Origin: Conus ventricosus
Taxonomy: Eukaryota > Mollusca > Gastropoda > Neogastropoda > Conidae
Direction: 5' to 3'
Assembly: GCA_018398815.1 (NCBI GenBank)
Contig: CM031616.1
Span: forward strand, 30,294,652-30,313,091
DNA: 18,440 nucleotides
Position 1 is the stretch's first letter. The number at the start of each line of letters is the position of its first letter. Shown here piece by piece: positions 9,301 to 18,055 of the stretch. The position numbers and the translations under genes are program-made. A model generated the notes under the pieces. The model made no database searches. It was given only the letters and a program-made list of their open reading frames with translations, and was not told the origin of the DNA.

Positions 9301-10065
9301 ACCTTTTTGCTTGTCCTTCTTTTCTAAAGGCATTTGTTTATATATACCAAAGAGTGATCTGTTTTGTATCAAATAAGGTATCAGCATCTTCAATATTTAG
9401 TGATTTAATGTAATTCAGACACTAAAAAGAAATCTAGCCTGCCTTTGTTGGAAGGGTTTTAGTCTTATCCATGTATACCGTCTCGTGTCTTCATTCAACT
9501 CCTTCCTTATATCAACTGCTCTAGTTTGGTCATCATTTCAGTTACTACTCTGCAGCATGTCTGTTATTGATATGTTTATAATTTTGATAGTAATTACTAG
9601 GGTTATATATCAAATTTCCAGTCTCCGGCTATTATTATGTTGGCTTTTGTTTATTTCTTTCTACTTTTCAACTGTATGTTTCTCAAAGAAGGAAGGTTCA
9701 TCTTTTATTTGGTTCCATAGATATTCTCCAAATAAATCTTTTCCACATTGTATTAATAAACCTGTATTATGTTAATTTACCCTGATCATCTTTAATTATT
9801 ATCTTTATTTTTGAACTCAAAGTTATTATGAGAGTATTGCCACGCCTCTTGATCTTGAAATTGTTAGAAGCAAAAACACACTCGTATCCACCATTCACTT
9901 CTTATTTGGGAGCGTTCATAATTTCTGATGTGAAATGTGTGTCTTGTAGAAAGTAAATAGAGTACTGTTTTTGTCTTATAAAATCTGAAAACATCGTCCT
10001 TTCTTTTTTTGATATCCCCGTGACCCTGGACTGTTCAAAGATGACATTGCAATTAGAATCTTACA
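6380..10065 (-). pseudogene. L1/Tx1-like ORF2 (endonuclease, reverse transcriptase, post-RT region), multiply frameshifted
   Basis: Landmarks, 5' to 3' on the minus strand: endonuclease Glu/Asp region FLQDTHFTSE (about 9932-9952, assembled across a frameshift), GDWKFDI (9609-9626), RRYTWIR, and a remnant of RSDHS near 9350; connector RSRARWW and KYFCSLEKRNF (8719-8928); RT KNWRPI (8375-8392), palm motif A GLLVSVD (Asp near 8172-8183) with FDSVDW (8139-8156), a decayed RG..SDPISPYLF segment near 7990, motif C IADD (ADD 7835-7843, normally Y/FADD); post-RT NIWKGGQGNANLKISIQALK (7145-7363) and LKWFQLKI..HRIL (about 6560-6640). Family role: nick DNA and copy the element's RNA. Many stops and indels make it dead. 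Motif order and spacing match L1/Tx1 ORF2. Confidence 0.85.
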
Positions 10066-10572
10066 TGTTCAATTATAGTTACTTTTTTGTATGACTTCTT
10101 CATTCTCTGATGTGTGCCTATGGTTTTTCCGTTCTTGCTGAAACAACAACTGACAAATGAACTAACCTAAGATCAATTACATTCAACTTTCAAACACAAT
10201 GACAATTAAGGAAAAAGACAAAAAAACATTTGCACATACACAAATTGCTACTGAAAAAACAATTCTACCAGGATACAATCACGTACAATTTTATTCAAAA
10301 ATGATGTCAAATTTTTGCTTGACCAACGCAGGGCGAGCGGCAGGAGCACGAGAAGATGAAAGAAGAAAAAGACAGAAGAATGAAAAAGAACAAGAGAAAG
10401 AAGATGAAGTAGAAGAACAAGGAAAAAGGACGCATGTAGTCTCTGTATAGGCAATGGAATCATATAGATAAGCATTATTCAAACTAAGCCAAGCCTGACT
10501 TTCGAGAAAAAATGAAACTTATGCTTTTCCCTTCTGTAAGCATGATTTAACTAAGTGGAATATTGCGATCGC
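10066..10572. other. unassigned AT-rich spacer with purine-rich patch
   Basis: This is the right (5') flank of the minus-strand LINE. An 83-codon plus-strand open frame (10199-10450) ends in a Lys/Glu/Arg-rich low-complexity tail encoded by a GAA-rich patch (10350-10430); composition explains it and I do not call it a gene. No ORF1 of the neighbouring element is recognisable. Confidence 0.5.
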
Positions 10573-10669
10573 TACACACACTACACACATTCGCGCGCGG
10601 TGCACCACACACACACACTCTAAACACACACACACACCACCACAACACACACACACACACCACAACACT
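10573..10669 (+). repeat. degenerate (CA)n microsatellite
   Basis: About 97 bp of CA/CAC repeats interrupted by a CG-rich segment (ttcgcgcgcggtgc) and several CAC slips. Confidence 0.93.
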
Positions 10670-10855
10670 ACGCTCGCAGCACCGCACGCTCCCTCACTAT
10701 CAAAGAAAGGAAAGGAAAGGGGTGTGCGGCATAGGGTGTGGATTAATTCTCACGGCGCGTTTGTGGCGCTAAGTCTTGTGAAACCACCCCAATTCCCACT
10801 GACCGTCTTCTTTGGGAGCACCTCATTTTTTTTTTTGTCAGTGCAAAGCGTGGGA

Positions 10856-10933
10856 GAGGGGACGGGGAGGGATATCGGTTCGGGGGGGAGGGGGGGGGGG
10901 GGGGGTAGGGTATGGGCGGGGGCGGGGGGGGGA
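10856..10933 (+). repeat. G-rich tract at the head of the tandem duplication
   Basis: Mostly G with scattered A, T and C, including a 16-base G run. It directly precedes the first aagtggggttatgca marker; similar G-rich blocks precede the second and third markers. Confidence 0.9.
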
Positions 10934-10934
10934 T

Positions 10935-12100
10935 AAGTGGGGTTATGCAACGTGTGCATTATATATTAACAGTAAAGACGGGTTGGACAAATTGTTCAGG
11001 GGTAGGGGCGTGGGGGGGAGGGAGGGGATAGGAGGTCACGCGGACATGGAACCGAAAGAAAAAATTTTCTTTTAAAAGATGAAAACAAGGTCAGAGGGTA
11101 AATCTCCATGTAAATATGGTCATGTATACATTGAATAACTTTGTTTAAATTTAAAGCCTTTCAATGGTATTAAAAACTACAACAAATCAATGACAAACAT
11201 CTTCCTTTCCCAAAGTAATACAAAGACATATAAAATACGCCCATCATCCCACATTACTTTAATACCACTCTTGCAGAACTATGGTTACTTGGCCCATCTA
11301 AACTCCATATTCATTTCAAATCTAAATCCAATACATAAACAGAAGTTTAAGAAGCATATGATTACAAATAACAACATTTCAATGAAAAGCAAACGAGCTC
11401 TTTTAAACCATCATCTCTATCAGCATAGGCATTTAGTGTCCCCCGTCTATTTCATCCATGTATATTTTATAACAGTAAGCCAGATTTGAAAAAATATTTG
11501 GGGGTGGGGGTGGGGGGAAGACGCAGGGGGGGAAGAGGGTAAGTGGGGTTATGCACCATGAAGTATTTTAAATTACAGCAGTCGGGTTGATCAATAGTTT
11601 GGGTGGGGGGGGGGCATGGACGGAGGGGGGGGGGGGGGGAGCAGGGGGGAAGGGTAAGTGGGGTTATGCACCATGAGTTGAGTATTTCAATAACAGTAAA
11701 TCGTTTGAAAAATGTTTCAAGAATGAAGGGAAAACAGTGTCAGAGGGGGGATAATCTCCTACCTATAGTAATAATGGTCATGTATAAAAAGCATATTTTT
11801 GTCAAAGTCTTTCATGTGTTATTAAAACAGCAATAAATAATGACAGCACTTTCATTTCCAAGAAAAAATACGTCCAAACAATGCAACATAATCGCTATTT
11901 AATACCAACCTTGCATAGCTTATGACAGGGCCATGAAAACTCCATACTTCATTTCAAAATCAAACAATACAAATCAGAAGTTTAAAGAAGCACTGATGAT
12001 CAAAAACACAACTTTCAAAGGAAAAAAACAAAACGAGCAAAATTCAACCATCAAGCATTGGTAATTCGTGTCCCCCGTCATTTTCTCGATTTACTCTGTG
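10935..12100 (+). repeat. diverged tandem duplication, two ~0.5-0.6-kb units
   Basis: The marker aagtggggttatgca appears at 10935-10949, 11541-11555 and 11656-11670, each followed by related text (ttaacagtaaa / aattacagcag / aataacagtaaa). Bodies also pair up: taataccactcttgcagaac with taataccaaccttgcatagc, ctccatattcatttcaaa with ctccatacttcatttcaaa, cagaagtttaagaagca with cagaagtttaaagaagca, and gtgtcccccgtc at 11436-11447 with 12068-12079. Unit A is about 10935-11540 and unit B about 11541-12100; the third marker at 11656 is a nested re-duplication of the head. No coding function is evident. Confidence 0.85.
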
Positions 12101-12569
12101 CAGCACCTATCAGCTTTGTCTTTAACATTGTATGATAAAGGAATTTAGATAAAAACATTATAGATTAGACTTATGAAAAAATTAATCAAATAGTATAACC
12201 ACCTACACCATGGCAGTAATGACGTCTTACAATGAAAGAAGAGAAGTTGTCCTTCAATGCACGACCAAAATAAATATAAAAAAAATAAAAAAAAATAATT
12301 GTAGTGATTCTTAAGAGCAGAACATAGGAAATATTTCTCATGATTACCTTCCAGGCTGGTGCTATCATAGATAAAAAAAGGAGGGGGGGGGGGGGGGGGG
12401 GGTGGGAGGGTGAAGAGGGGTCAGGCGCCGCCTCGCGCAGCTTGTTACCCGAGCCTGTCTATTAGTTTATTAATTTGTGGACACATAACTTTTTCATAGA
12501 ACGTTTATGGTACTTACGAAAAAGAGGATCAGATCGTCGACTTTCATTAATTCATGGAAGCACTTTCAT
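12101..12569. other. unassigned spacer with poly(G)
   Basis: No gene. AT-rich sequence with A-rich stretches (12260-12300) and a G-rich tract at 12380-12420. A 60-codon minus-strand frame (12186-12368) has no recognisable motif. Confidence 0.55.
12380..12420 (+). repeat. poly(G)-rich tract
   Basis: About 22 consecutive G, then G with single T and A interruptions (gtgggagggtgaagagggg). Confidence 0.93.
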
Positions 12570-12796
12570 CATCTCTGTTTAACATGATTTGTCAACTCTG
12601 ACATCAATTATCATATAATTTATCAACATCAATCAGTTGCCTTCAACAGCATCTGTTTAACATGAATCTGTTAACTCAGACTTCATTATCATGCATAACA
12701 ACAATTATCAGATGCCATCATAATCTCTTGTTATATCAGGATCTGTCAACTCAGACTTCAATATGGTAACTAACATTAATCAGTTGCCATCAACAT
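12570..12796 (+). repeat. three-unit minisatellite, ~73-80-bp period
   Basis: Units start at 12570, 12650 and 12723. Shared blocks are catctctgtttaacatgatt / catctgtttaacatgaatct / aatctcttgttatatcagga, then tgtcaactctgac / tgttaactcagac / tgtcaactcagac, and finally atcagttgccttcaaca / atcagatgccatcataa / atcagttgccatcaaca. The units are 80, 73 and 74 bp and roughly 75-80% alike by eye. No coding frame runs through it. Confidence 0.85.
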
Positions 12797-13433
12797 CCGC
12801 CGGGAGTTCACCGACCACCTCCAGCAATATTATCTAGCTTACAAAGTCTCTATCCCCGATCAGTTACATCCTGGTTAATTTTAACTAGTTAATAGACTTG
12901 TCGGATTGTTCATTCTTTCTCACCCTCCTGATATCAATGTGACCCTAATGTCTTCAATTGTTTTTCGCCCCACTCTTCCATCCTCATTCTCATCATCCTC
13001 AACACATCAGCACCACCCACAATCCTGATGATCTCATCCAAGTCATTCCTGATACCTTCCGTAAATTCGTCAGCAATGAATGCTCTTATTAATGGAGCTG
13101 ACCCTTTTCCAATCAGCATTTCTCTATTTACAATCTAATCACAAACATTGGTATAACATTATCCATGGATACATTAATGACACTGCTATAATCTGCTTCC
13201 CTATTTTCTATAAAGTTGCAATACTTAACCATCTTTCAAACACTTTGACATCATTTCTAATTACTATTCCATCATGGTCATTCTGTCACACTTATCCTGT
13301 CAACATTTATCCATCAGCAGCATCCATTCACCAATCCAGGATTGTTGTTTTACCTTCCTACTGATCAAATATAAGTGCGAGATAACAAAAGCAAATATCT
13401 TTATTGCCATACTTTTATCAAAGTTTATCATGG
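12797..13433. other. unassigned spacer
   Basis: No recognisable gene. A 94-codon plus-strand frame (13080-13364) and a 61-codon minus-strand frame (12934-13119, acidic/Met-rich) lack family motifs and carry no codon or domain signal that I can point to. Confidence 0.5.
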
Positions 13434-14158
13434 AGAGGAGCAAAGCGGAACAAGCGATGAGCGAGAGAGAGAGAGGAGAGGAGAGAGGATTGGAGGAGTA
13501 CTAGGAAGTGACAAGAAACGCATGCTAGCCCACGACTTCATTCTGAGAGAGAGAGAGAGAGAGAGAGATGAGACGGAGAGAGAGAGGACGTAGAAGAGAG
13601 GAGGGAGAGAGAGAGAGAGACAGAAAGCGAGAAACCGGAAGAGACAGAAAGAGAGAGACAGAAAGATGACAGCCAGAAAGAGAGAGAGAGCGAGCAGAAA
13701 GAGGAGGGAGGGAGAGAGGAGTCTGAAAGTTGTTGTGGGAGGGACGAGAGAGAGACCTGAAAGAGAGAAAGAGCCGACAGAAAGAGGGGGTGGTGAGAGA
13801 GAGAGCCAGATAAGGAGGAGAGGGAGGGGAGTGATAGTGATAGAGACAGATAGAGAGAAGGGTGGGAGAGATAGTGGGACTAGAGAAGAGAGAGGGATGG
13901 GAGAGATCGAGACAGAAAGAGAGAGGGAGGGAGTGATAGAGGAAGTAAGAGAGCAAAGCGGATTCGAGCGGAGGATGAATGGAGAGGAACATTGCGAGAA
14001 CCGCGCGAGCGAGCGATGCGAGGTGATGATGAGAGAGTGAGAGAGGTGAAGATGTGTGAGAGTGAGTGTGAGGAGTGAGCTCGGGTGAGAGAGAGGAGTG
14101 AGAGAGAGAGACAGACAGAACAGGCAGTCAGACAAGGAAGTCAGACCAGAGAGAGAGT
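13434..14158 (+). repeat. long imperfect (GA)n purine-rich tract
   Basis: About 725 bp in which the + strand is overwhelmingly purine: GA, GGA, GAAA and GACA motifs with occasional C/T interruptions. Long open frames on both strands (up to 245 codons, Ser/Leu-rich or Arg/Glu-rich) follow from the low complexity and are not genes. Purine mirror segments could form triplex (H-DNA). Confidence 0.93.
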
Positions 14159-14528
14159 TTAACATTATCTTATCAAAACCAATTCGTGGTTAATCTTTCG
14201 GTGTATCTTCACCTGTTGCATACAGGAAATGTGCATCCATCTTCCACCTGTTTATTGCAATAACGGGACCGCCGATAATCACCTCGGATTTAAAGATCAT
14301 CCAATTTCAACAAATCAATATGTTCAAATCTTATTTCACATATCTACATCCATCAATCCTTTAAAGATATCAATCAAATTCCTACTACATCTTTCTCAGT
14401 TTCCGTTCAACTCAACATTATCTTGCCAATCTACATCAGTATTTAGGATCATAATATCCATTATCTGAATTCGTATAATACCCACCGAGACATTCATCCA
14501 CTCCTATCCATATTCTATACAACATCTC
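14159..14528. other. unassigned spacer between simple repeats
   Basis: AT-rich, mixed sequence between the purine tract and the poly(C)/CA array. A 79-codon plus-strand frame (14229-14468) has no family motif. I see no RNA gene. Confidence 0.5.
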
Positions 14529-14780
14529 CTCCCCCCCCCCCCGGCCACTACATACATCACGGACACACCACACACGCCACACACACTACTCACTCCACAC
14601 ACACACACACGCACACACAAACTCTCACACACACACACACTCACACACACACACACACACTCAACAAACTCACTCACTCGCACACACGCGAGCGCGCACT
14701 CACACACACACACCACACTCACACACCCCACACACACCTACACACACACGCACACGCAACACACACACTCACTCGCTCGT
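14529..14780 (+). repeat. poly(C) and degenerate (CA)n/(CACT)n array
   Basis: A 14-base C run (14529-14542), then from about 14564 a 215-bp CA-rich array with frequent CT, CG and CAC variants (for example acgcgagcgcgcac). It adjoins the 3' edge of the minus-strand ORF1 fragment. Confidence 0.92.
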
Positions 14781-14866
14781 CTACATCATAAAATAGAATA
14801 CATGATCATTTCAACTCACTCACGCCATTTCTCTACTGAAATAGGAATCGCTGTCTATCTTTTAAT

Positions 14867-15594
14867 CTATTTTTCAGTGTTCTTTCCATTTTTCAAATTT
14901 GCCAATAATTTCCAATTTGATGAGCTAGTGGCCATCCGTTGCAGATGGGCTACTGGCTTTCTTCAACAGCTTGTAGTTGGCCTGGGTCAAGTCCTCTGCT
15001 ACAGTCACTCCGGTCTGTTTCAGTTTTCTACGGGCGGTCAACACCTCTCCGCGCTTACTCGTGGAAAAATAAAGCGTAGAATGATGGGGCGCGGCATCGG
15101 CACTCCCGTGGTCATCCATCCCCCGAACGGTGGCCACCCTCCACTTCAGCTGCCGACACAGAGACGTAGTTTTTGAGGAAAAACACCCTGAACACATTTC
15201 TTGTACACAGTCTTGCTGTCTCCTCCCTGCAACCTCTCTGTTCCGTACACTCGTACTTCCACGACGGGCCCGTGTTGTTCGTTGTCGTTTTGCACAATTA
15301 TAGAGGAGCTGGTTCTTTTCGAAATCTCGGCCAGTTGTGCTTTGGTTCTGCGTTTCTCCGCACGAGTTTTAGAAACCTAGAGGAAAGATTGTCATTTTCA
15401 TTTTGTAGGGTCCCTTAACATTGCTCTATAGTCTTCATCCTGGTTCTGTCATTGAAGTTCTAAAGTCTCTCCATCTCTTCTCTCAGGTGATACGTACCTC
15501 CTTCGTGGACAGCTTCCCGTCCCCCCCCCCCCCCCCCCCGCCCAGCTTTAATTTCACACAGAGTTTCTTGCATTGTCGTTTTCATCTTCGCTAA
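14867..15594 (-). pseudogene. LINE ORF1 fragment (coiled coil, RRM, CTD), frameshifted
   Basis: Minus-strand reading gives LAKMKTTMQETLCEIKAG (from 15594), a poly(G) interruption, then LREEMERL and LQNENDNLSS (coiled coil), EVRVYGTERLQGG (about 15222-15257; family core NNVRVYG), GHRSG (about 15125), RPIILRFI (15068-15091), RGEVLTARRKLKQTGV, VAEDLTQANYKLLKKAS (14952-15002), and SSSNWKLLANLKNGKNTEK ending at TAG 14867. This order is the Transposase_22-type ORF1p: coiled coil, RRM, CTD. At least four frame changes are needed, so it is dead. Role in the family: RNA-binding chaperone. The remainder of its element is not next to it: a CA-rich array follows at 14780, and the minus-strand ORF2 lies 4.8 kb away across unrelated repeats. 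Confidence 0.8.
15521..15543 (+). repeat. poly(C) run inside the minus-strand ORF1
   Basis: Nineteen C followed by GCCC (poly(G) on the coding strand), inserted in the coiled-coil region. It parallels the poly(C) run in the plus-strand ORF1 near 836, although on the opposite coding sense. Confidence 0.92.
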
Positions 15595-16170
15595 TGTCTA
15601 AATCTTGCTTCTGTTTCTTGATCATAGTTCTGCTCGCTTGACTCGGATGGGGGTTCTCACTTCATTCGACGACGAAGACGGTTTTCCGGCTTTTCACATC
15701 CTCTTCCCGTAAAGTATCTAGAACATGGTGGAGGTCTTTTTTCATGTACTCTCCTGCCATTGGACAACTCTTATGTCTAATAAATGTATTGCGTCTTGTA
15801 TTCTTAATTGTTCATCTCTTGAGAAATAGAAGGTGGAAAAAAAAAAAAAATACTATAGCGCCACTCTCACCTTCACCGCTAACACTGCATCACTCCATCT
15901 TGCAACACAGAAAGCAAACACAACATGTCACAGTCTCCACAGAAAGAAAGTCAGTTGTTTCCCGCACATAAGAAACAGCTTAGTTCACAGAATGCAGATC
16001 ATGGAGTCCACAAGTTATTTATTTTGTCCATGAAGGAAAATCAATTGTGTGGTGACACATTGCAAATGAGTGAAATACAATAGAATAATATCAAATCAAT
16101 AAGCATAAATTTAAACATCAACGCTCATCACTTATTTACTTATCTACACATCACAATCCATCTTCCATCC
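15595..16170. other. unassigned spacer, upstream flank of the ORF1 fragment
   Basis: The first ~60 bp may hold more of the ORF1 N-terminus on the minus strand, but the reading is uncertain. Beyond 15720 I find nothing: a 13-base A run near 15837-15850 and AT-rich sequence without motifs. Confidence 0.5.
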
Positions 16171-16174
16171 CACA

Positions 16175-16207
<33 letters not shown>

Positions 16208-16315
16208 ACACACACACACACACACACACCACACACACACGCATGCATGCATGCATGCACACAGACGTAGAGACGTATGCACACACACACACACACACAC
16301 ACACCACACAACACA

Positions 16316-16387
<72 letters not shown>

Positions 16388-16397
16388 CATCTTCCAT

Positions 16398-16457
<60 letters not shown>

Positions 16458-16469
16458 CACACACACACA
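16171..16469 (+). repeat. long interrupted (CA)n array with (GCAT)n and a duplicated linker
   Basis: About 300 bp of CA repeats. A (GCAT)n tract, which is self-complementary, occupies 16241-16259. The 14-mer tccatcttccatcc flanks the array at 16157-16170 and recurs inside it at 16386-16399, showing internal segmental duplication of the array. Confidence 0.95.
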
Positions 16470-16716
16470 TTGGGAAGTCCATTAAGGACATTTTATAATC
16501 ATAATCGTAAGTTAGATTATTTTAGTTATTTTTATCTAATTTTTCATAGTTACTGTCCTACAATTCATCTATCCTTTATTTTTGTTCCATTTTTGTTTCA
16601 TGTAACCACATCGTCCTCTTTTCTTTTATGATAATAGTCTAAAATTGTAAACAATATGTTATTTAGACGTCTGCAATCACCTATATGTGTGACGAGACGT
16701 AAAACAGAATTCCTTC

Positions 16717-16718
<2 letters not shown>
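16470..16718. other. unassigned AT-rich spacer between two (CA)n arrays
   Basis: About 250 bp of T-rich sequence without coding or RNA features that I can recognise. Confidence 0.55.
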
Positions 16719-16769
<51 letters not shown>

Positions 16770-16774
16770 ACACA
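16719..16774 (+). repeat. (CA)n microsatellite
   Basis: About 56 bp of CA repeats with one CC slip near the right end. It abuts the first codon of the LINE 3' fragment at 16775. Confidence 0.96.
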
Positions 16775-17583
16775 GAAAAGATAGGACATGTTGAAAAGCA
16801 GACTACAATGTTCGACATTTATCACAAATACTTATCCAATAATCCGATCGAGAACGTACATGTAAAATTTTGCAGACATATATTAGGCGTACACAGAAAA
16901 GCAATGAAATTGCCAGTACTAGCTGAACTTGGAAGATTTCCCTTGTGTCAAGAAATAATGAGTCAAGTAGTCATGTTTTGGATCCATATAATGGAATCAA
17001 AGGAAGACTCATATCTAAGAGACGTGTACGAAGATCTTGACCCATCATCTTCATGGAAATCTGCTGTAAAGAAGATCTTAAGTAATATTGGAATGACACA
17101 TGTATGGAATAACCAAAGTACGCTTAACCCTCAAAAATTGCGTTATGCAATAGAGAGAAAGTTACAAAGTGATTATATACACTTTTGGGAAAAAGAAAAA
17201 GAAAGAGCACCAAGGTTAAAATTTTATAATGACATCAGTAATAAATATAGGTTTGAACCATACCTCATTAAATGCACAAATAAGCATTACAGGAAAGAGC
17301 TTTGTAAATTAAGAATTAGCGCACATGACCTCGCAATAGAAAGAGGTAGATATTCCCATATTAAGCGTGAAGACAGGAAATGTACAACTTGCAATATAAT
17401 AGAAGACGAGGTACATTTTTTAGACTCTTGTAACGTTACGATAAAATCAGGAATACGTTTAAGAAACGTATCATAAACAAAAAGGATATATACGACGCTA
17501 CCTCATTGAAAATAAGTACTTTGATGTCTAATGATGACCTTCAGGTTGAAATTGCGAAGTATGTATATGACTGCTTTACATAA
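16775..17583 (+). pseudogene. LINE ORF2 C-terminal region with zinc-knuckle-like motif
   Basis: The frame is open from GAA 16775 (no native start; truncated 5') through 17476, then one frameshift near 17450-17465 leads into a stretch ending at TAA 17581-17583. Landmarks: VHVKFCRHILGVHRKA, VLAELGRFPL, DYIHFWEKEKERAPRLKFY, FEPYLIKC, KLRISAHDLAIERGRY and RKCTTCNIIEDEVHFLDSC, the C-x2-C-x8-H-x4-C type motif near the end of many LINE ORF2 proteins. After the shift: LKISTLMSNDDLQVEIAKYV YDCFT. The function of this region is presumed nucleic-acid binding during target-primed reverse transcription. Only one visible lesion in about 270 codons makes this the best-preserved coding stretch in the window. 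The RT core is absent. Confidence 0.88.
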
Positions 17584-17685
17584 TGACTTTTTATGTAAAA
17601 AGAACAAATCATTATGTCTTTGGACGATGAGTTGTTTAACCATCGCCATCTTGTGTCCATAAATCCTTTAATGGTGTTTAGTGAC

Positions 17686-17691
17686 AATAAA
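17686..17691 (+). promoter_or_regulatory. polyadenylation-like signal AATAAA
   Basis: AATAAA lies about 100 bp after the ORF2 stop and only 4 bp before the heptamer tail, where a LINE 3' end signal would be expected. It may simply be part of the 3'-terminal sequence rather than a used signal. Confidence 0.5.
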
Positions 17692-17695
17692 AAAG

Positions 17696-17724
17696 TTTCA
17701 AGTTTTTTCAAGTTTCAAGTTTCA

Positions 17725-17731
<7 letters not shown>
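17696..17731 (+). repeat. TTTCAAG heptamer tail of the LINE
   Basis: TTTCAAG occurs at 17696-17702, 17706-17712, 17713-17719 and 17720-17726, then TTTCA merges into (CA)n. Short tandem tails instead of poly(A) are characteristic of CR1/L2/RTE-type LINE 3' ends, which separates this element from the poly(A)-tailed one at 5849-10065. Confidence 0.85.

Positions 17732-17797
<66 letters not shown>
17732..17797 (+). repeat. (CA)n microsatellite fused to the LINE tail
   Basis: About 66 bp of uninterrupted CA repeats starting within the last partial heptamer (tttcacacac). Confidence 0.97.
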
Positions 17798-17799
<2 letters not shown>

Positions 17800-18024
17800 T
17801 TCATAAACTAAAATGTGTCAGCATATCATCGTTATAAAAATTGTATGAAACATAACATCAACGGACTAGATCTCCATTCGTGTAAGTGTGCGCGGGTTCC
17901 AAAATTCTGTTATTGTCAATATCATTATCACTGCAATCATCATCATCATCATTAGACCAACATTATAATTCTGACATCAGTACAGAATTGGTTGGAAGGG
18001 GGGGGGGGGGGGGGGGCAGTGGGG

Positions 18025-18055
<31 letters not shown>

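Larger units (their letters stand above)
5849..10065 (-). mobile_element. L1/Tx1-like non-LTR retrotransposon, degraded, with poly(A) tail
   Basis: Read on the minus strand from about 10065 down to 5849 this is an ORF2 (endonuclease, RT, post-RT region), a short 3' UTR and a poly(A) tail (T run at 5849-5894). About 4.2 kb is close to the expected ORF2 length, so little is missing except ORF1 and the 5' UTR, consistent with 5' truncation during target-primed reverse transcription. I searched by eye for a target-site duplication next to the tail (left flank ...catgttcacaag) and near 10070-10250 and found none that is convincing. Assignment to the L1/Tx1 side rests on motif wording and order, not on a phylogeny. 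Confidence 0.85.
16775..17731 (+). mobile_element. 3' end of a non-LTR retrotransposon
   Basis: The fragment contains the post-RT region, a ~100-bp 3' UTR, an AATAAA-like signal and a heptamer tail. Its left end is cut precisely at a (CA)n array and its right tail runs into another. It is on the same strand as the 5' fragment at 1-2513 and could belong to the same or a related family, but the two share no overlapping domain, so this cannot be tested within the window. Confidence 0.85.

Noticed and set aside
10199..10450. 83-codon plus-strand frame with Lys/Glu-rich tail
   Set aside because: The tail comes from a GAA-rich patch; the N-terminal part has no recognisable family and sits in the flank of an opposite-strand LINE.
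12570..12796. Possible CRISPR-like array from regularly spaced similar blocks
   Set aside because: Units are adjacent and diverged along their full length, with no constant repeat/variable spacer pattern; eukaryotic context.
12934..13119. 61-codon minus-strand frame with acidic/Met-rich sequence
   Set aside because: Looks protein-like but has no known motif, and extension, splice sites or conservation cannot be judged here.
13428..14165. 245-codon minus-strand open frame rich in Ser/Leu, and overlapping plus-strand Arg/Glu-rich frames
   Set aside because: Entirely explained by the purine-rich (GA)n tract; no domain or normal amino-acid composition.
5849..15594. Joining the minus-strand ORF1 (14867-15594) and ORF2 (5849-10065) as one element
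   Set aside because: They are 4.8 kb apart across unrelated tandem repeats and microsatellites, and the ORF1 type is not the one expected for Tx1-like elements; left as separate fragments.
16140..16631. Long Cys/Val or His/Thr open frames over (CA)n arrays (also at 2469-2813 and 14504-14737)
   Set aside because: Translations of dinucleotide repeats are open by default; not genes.
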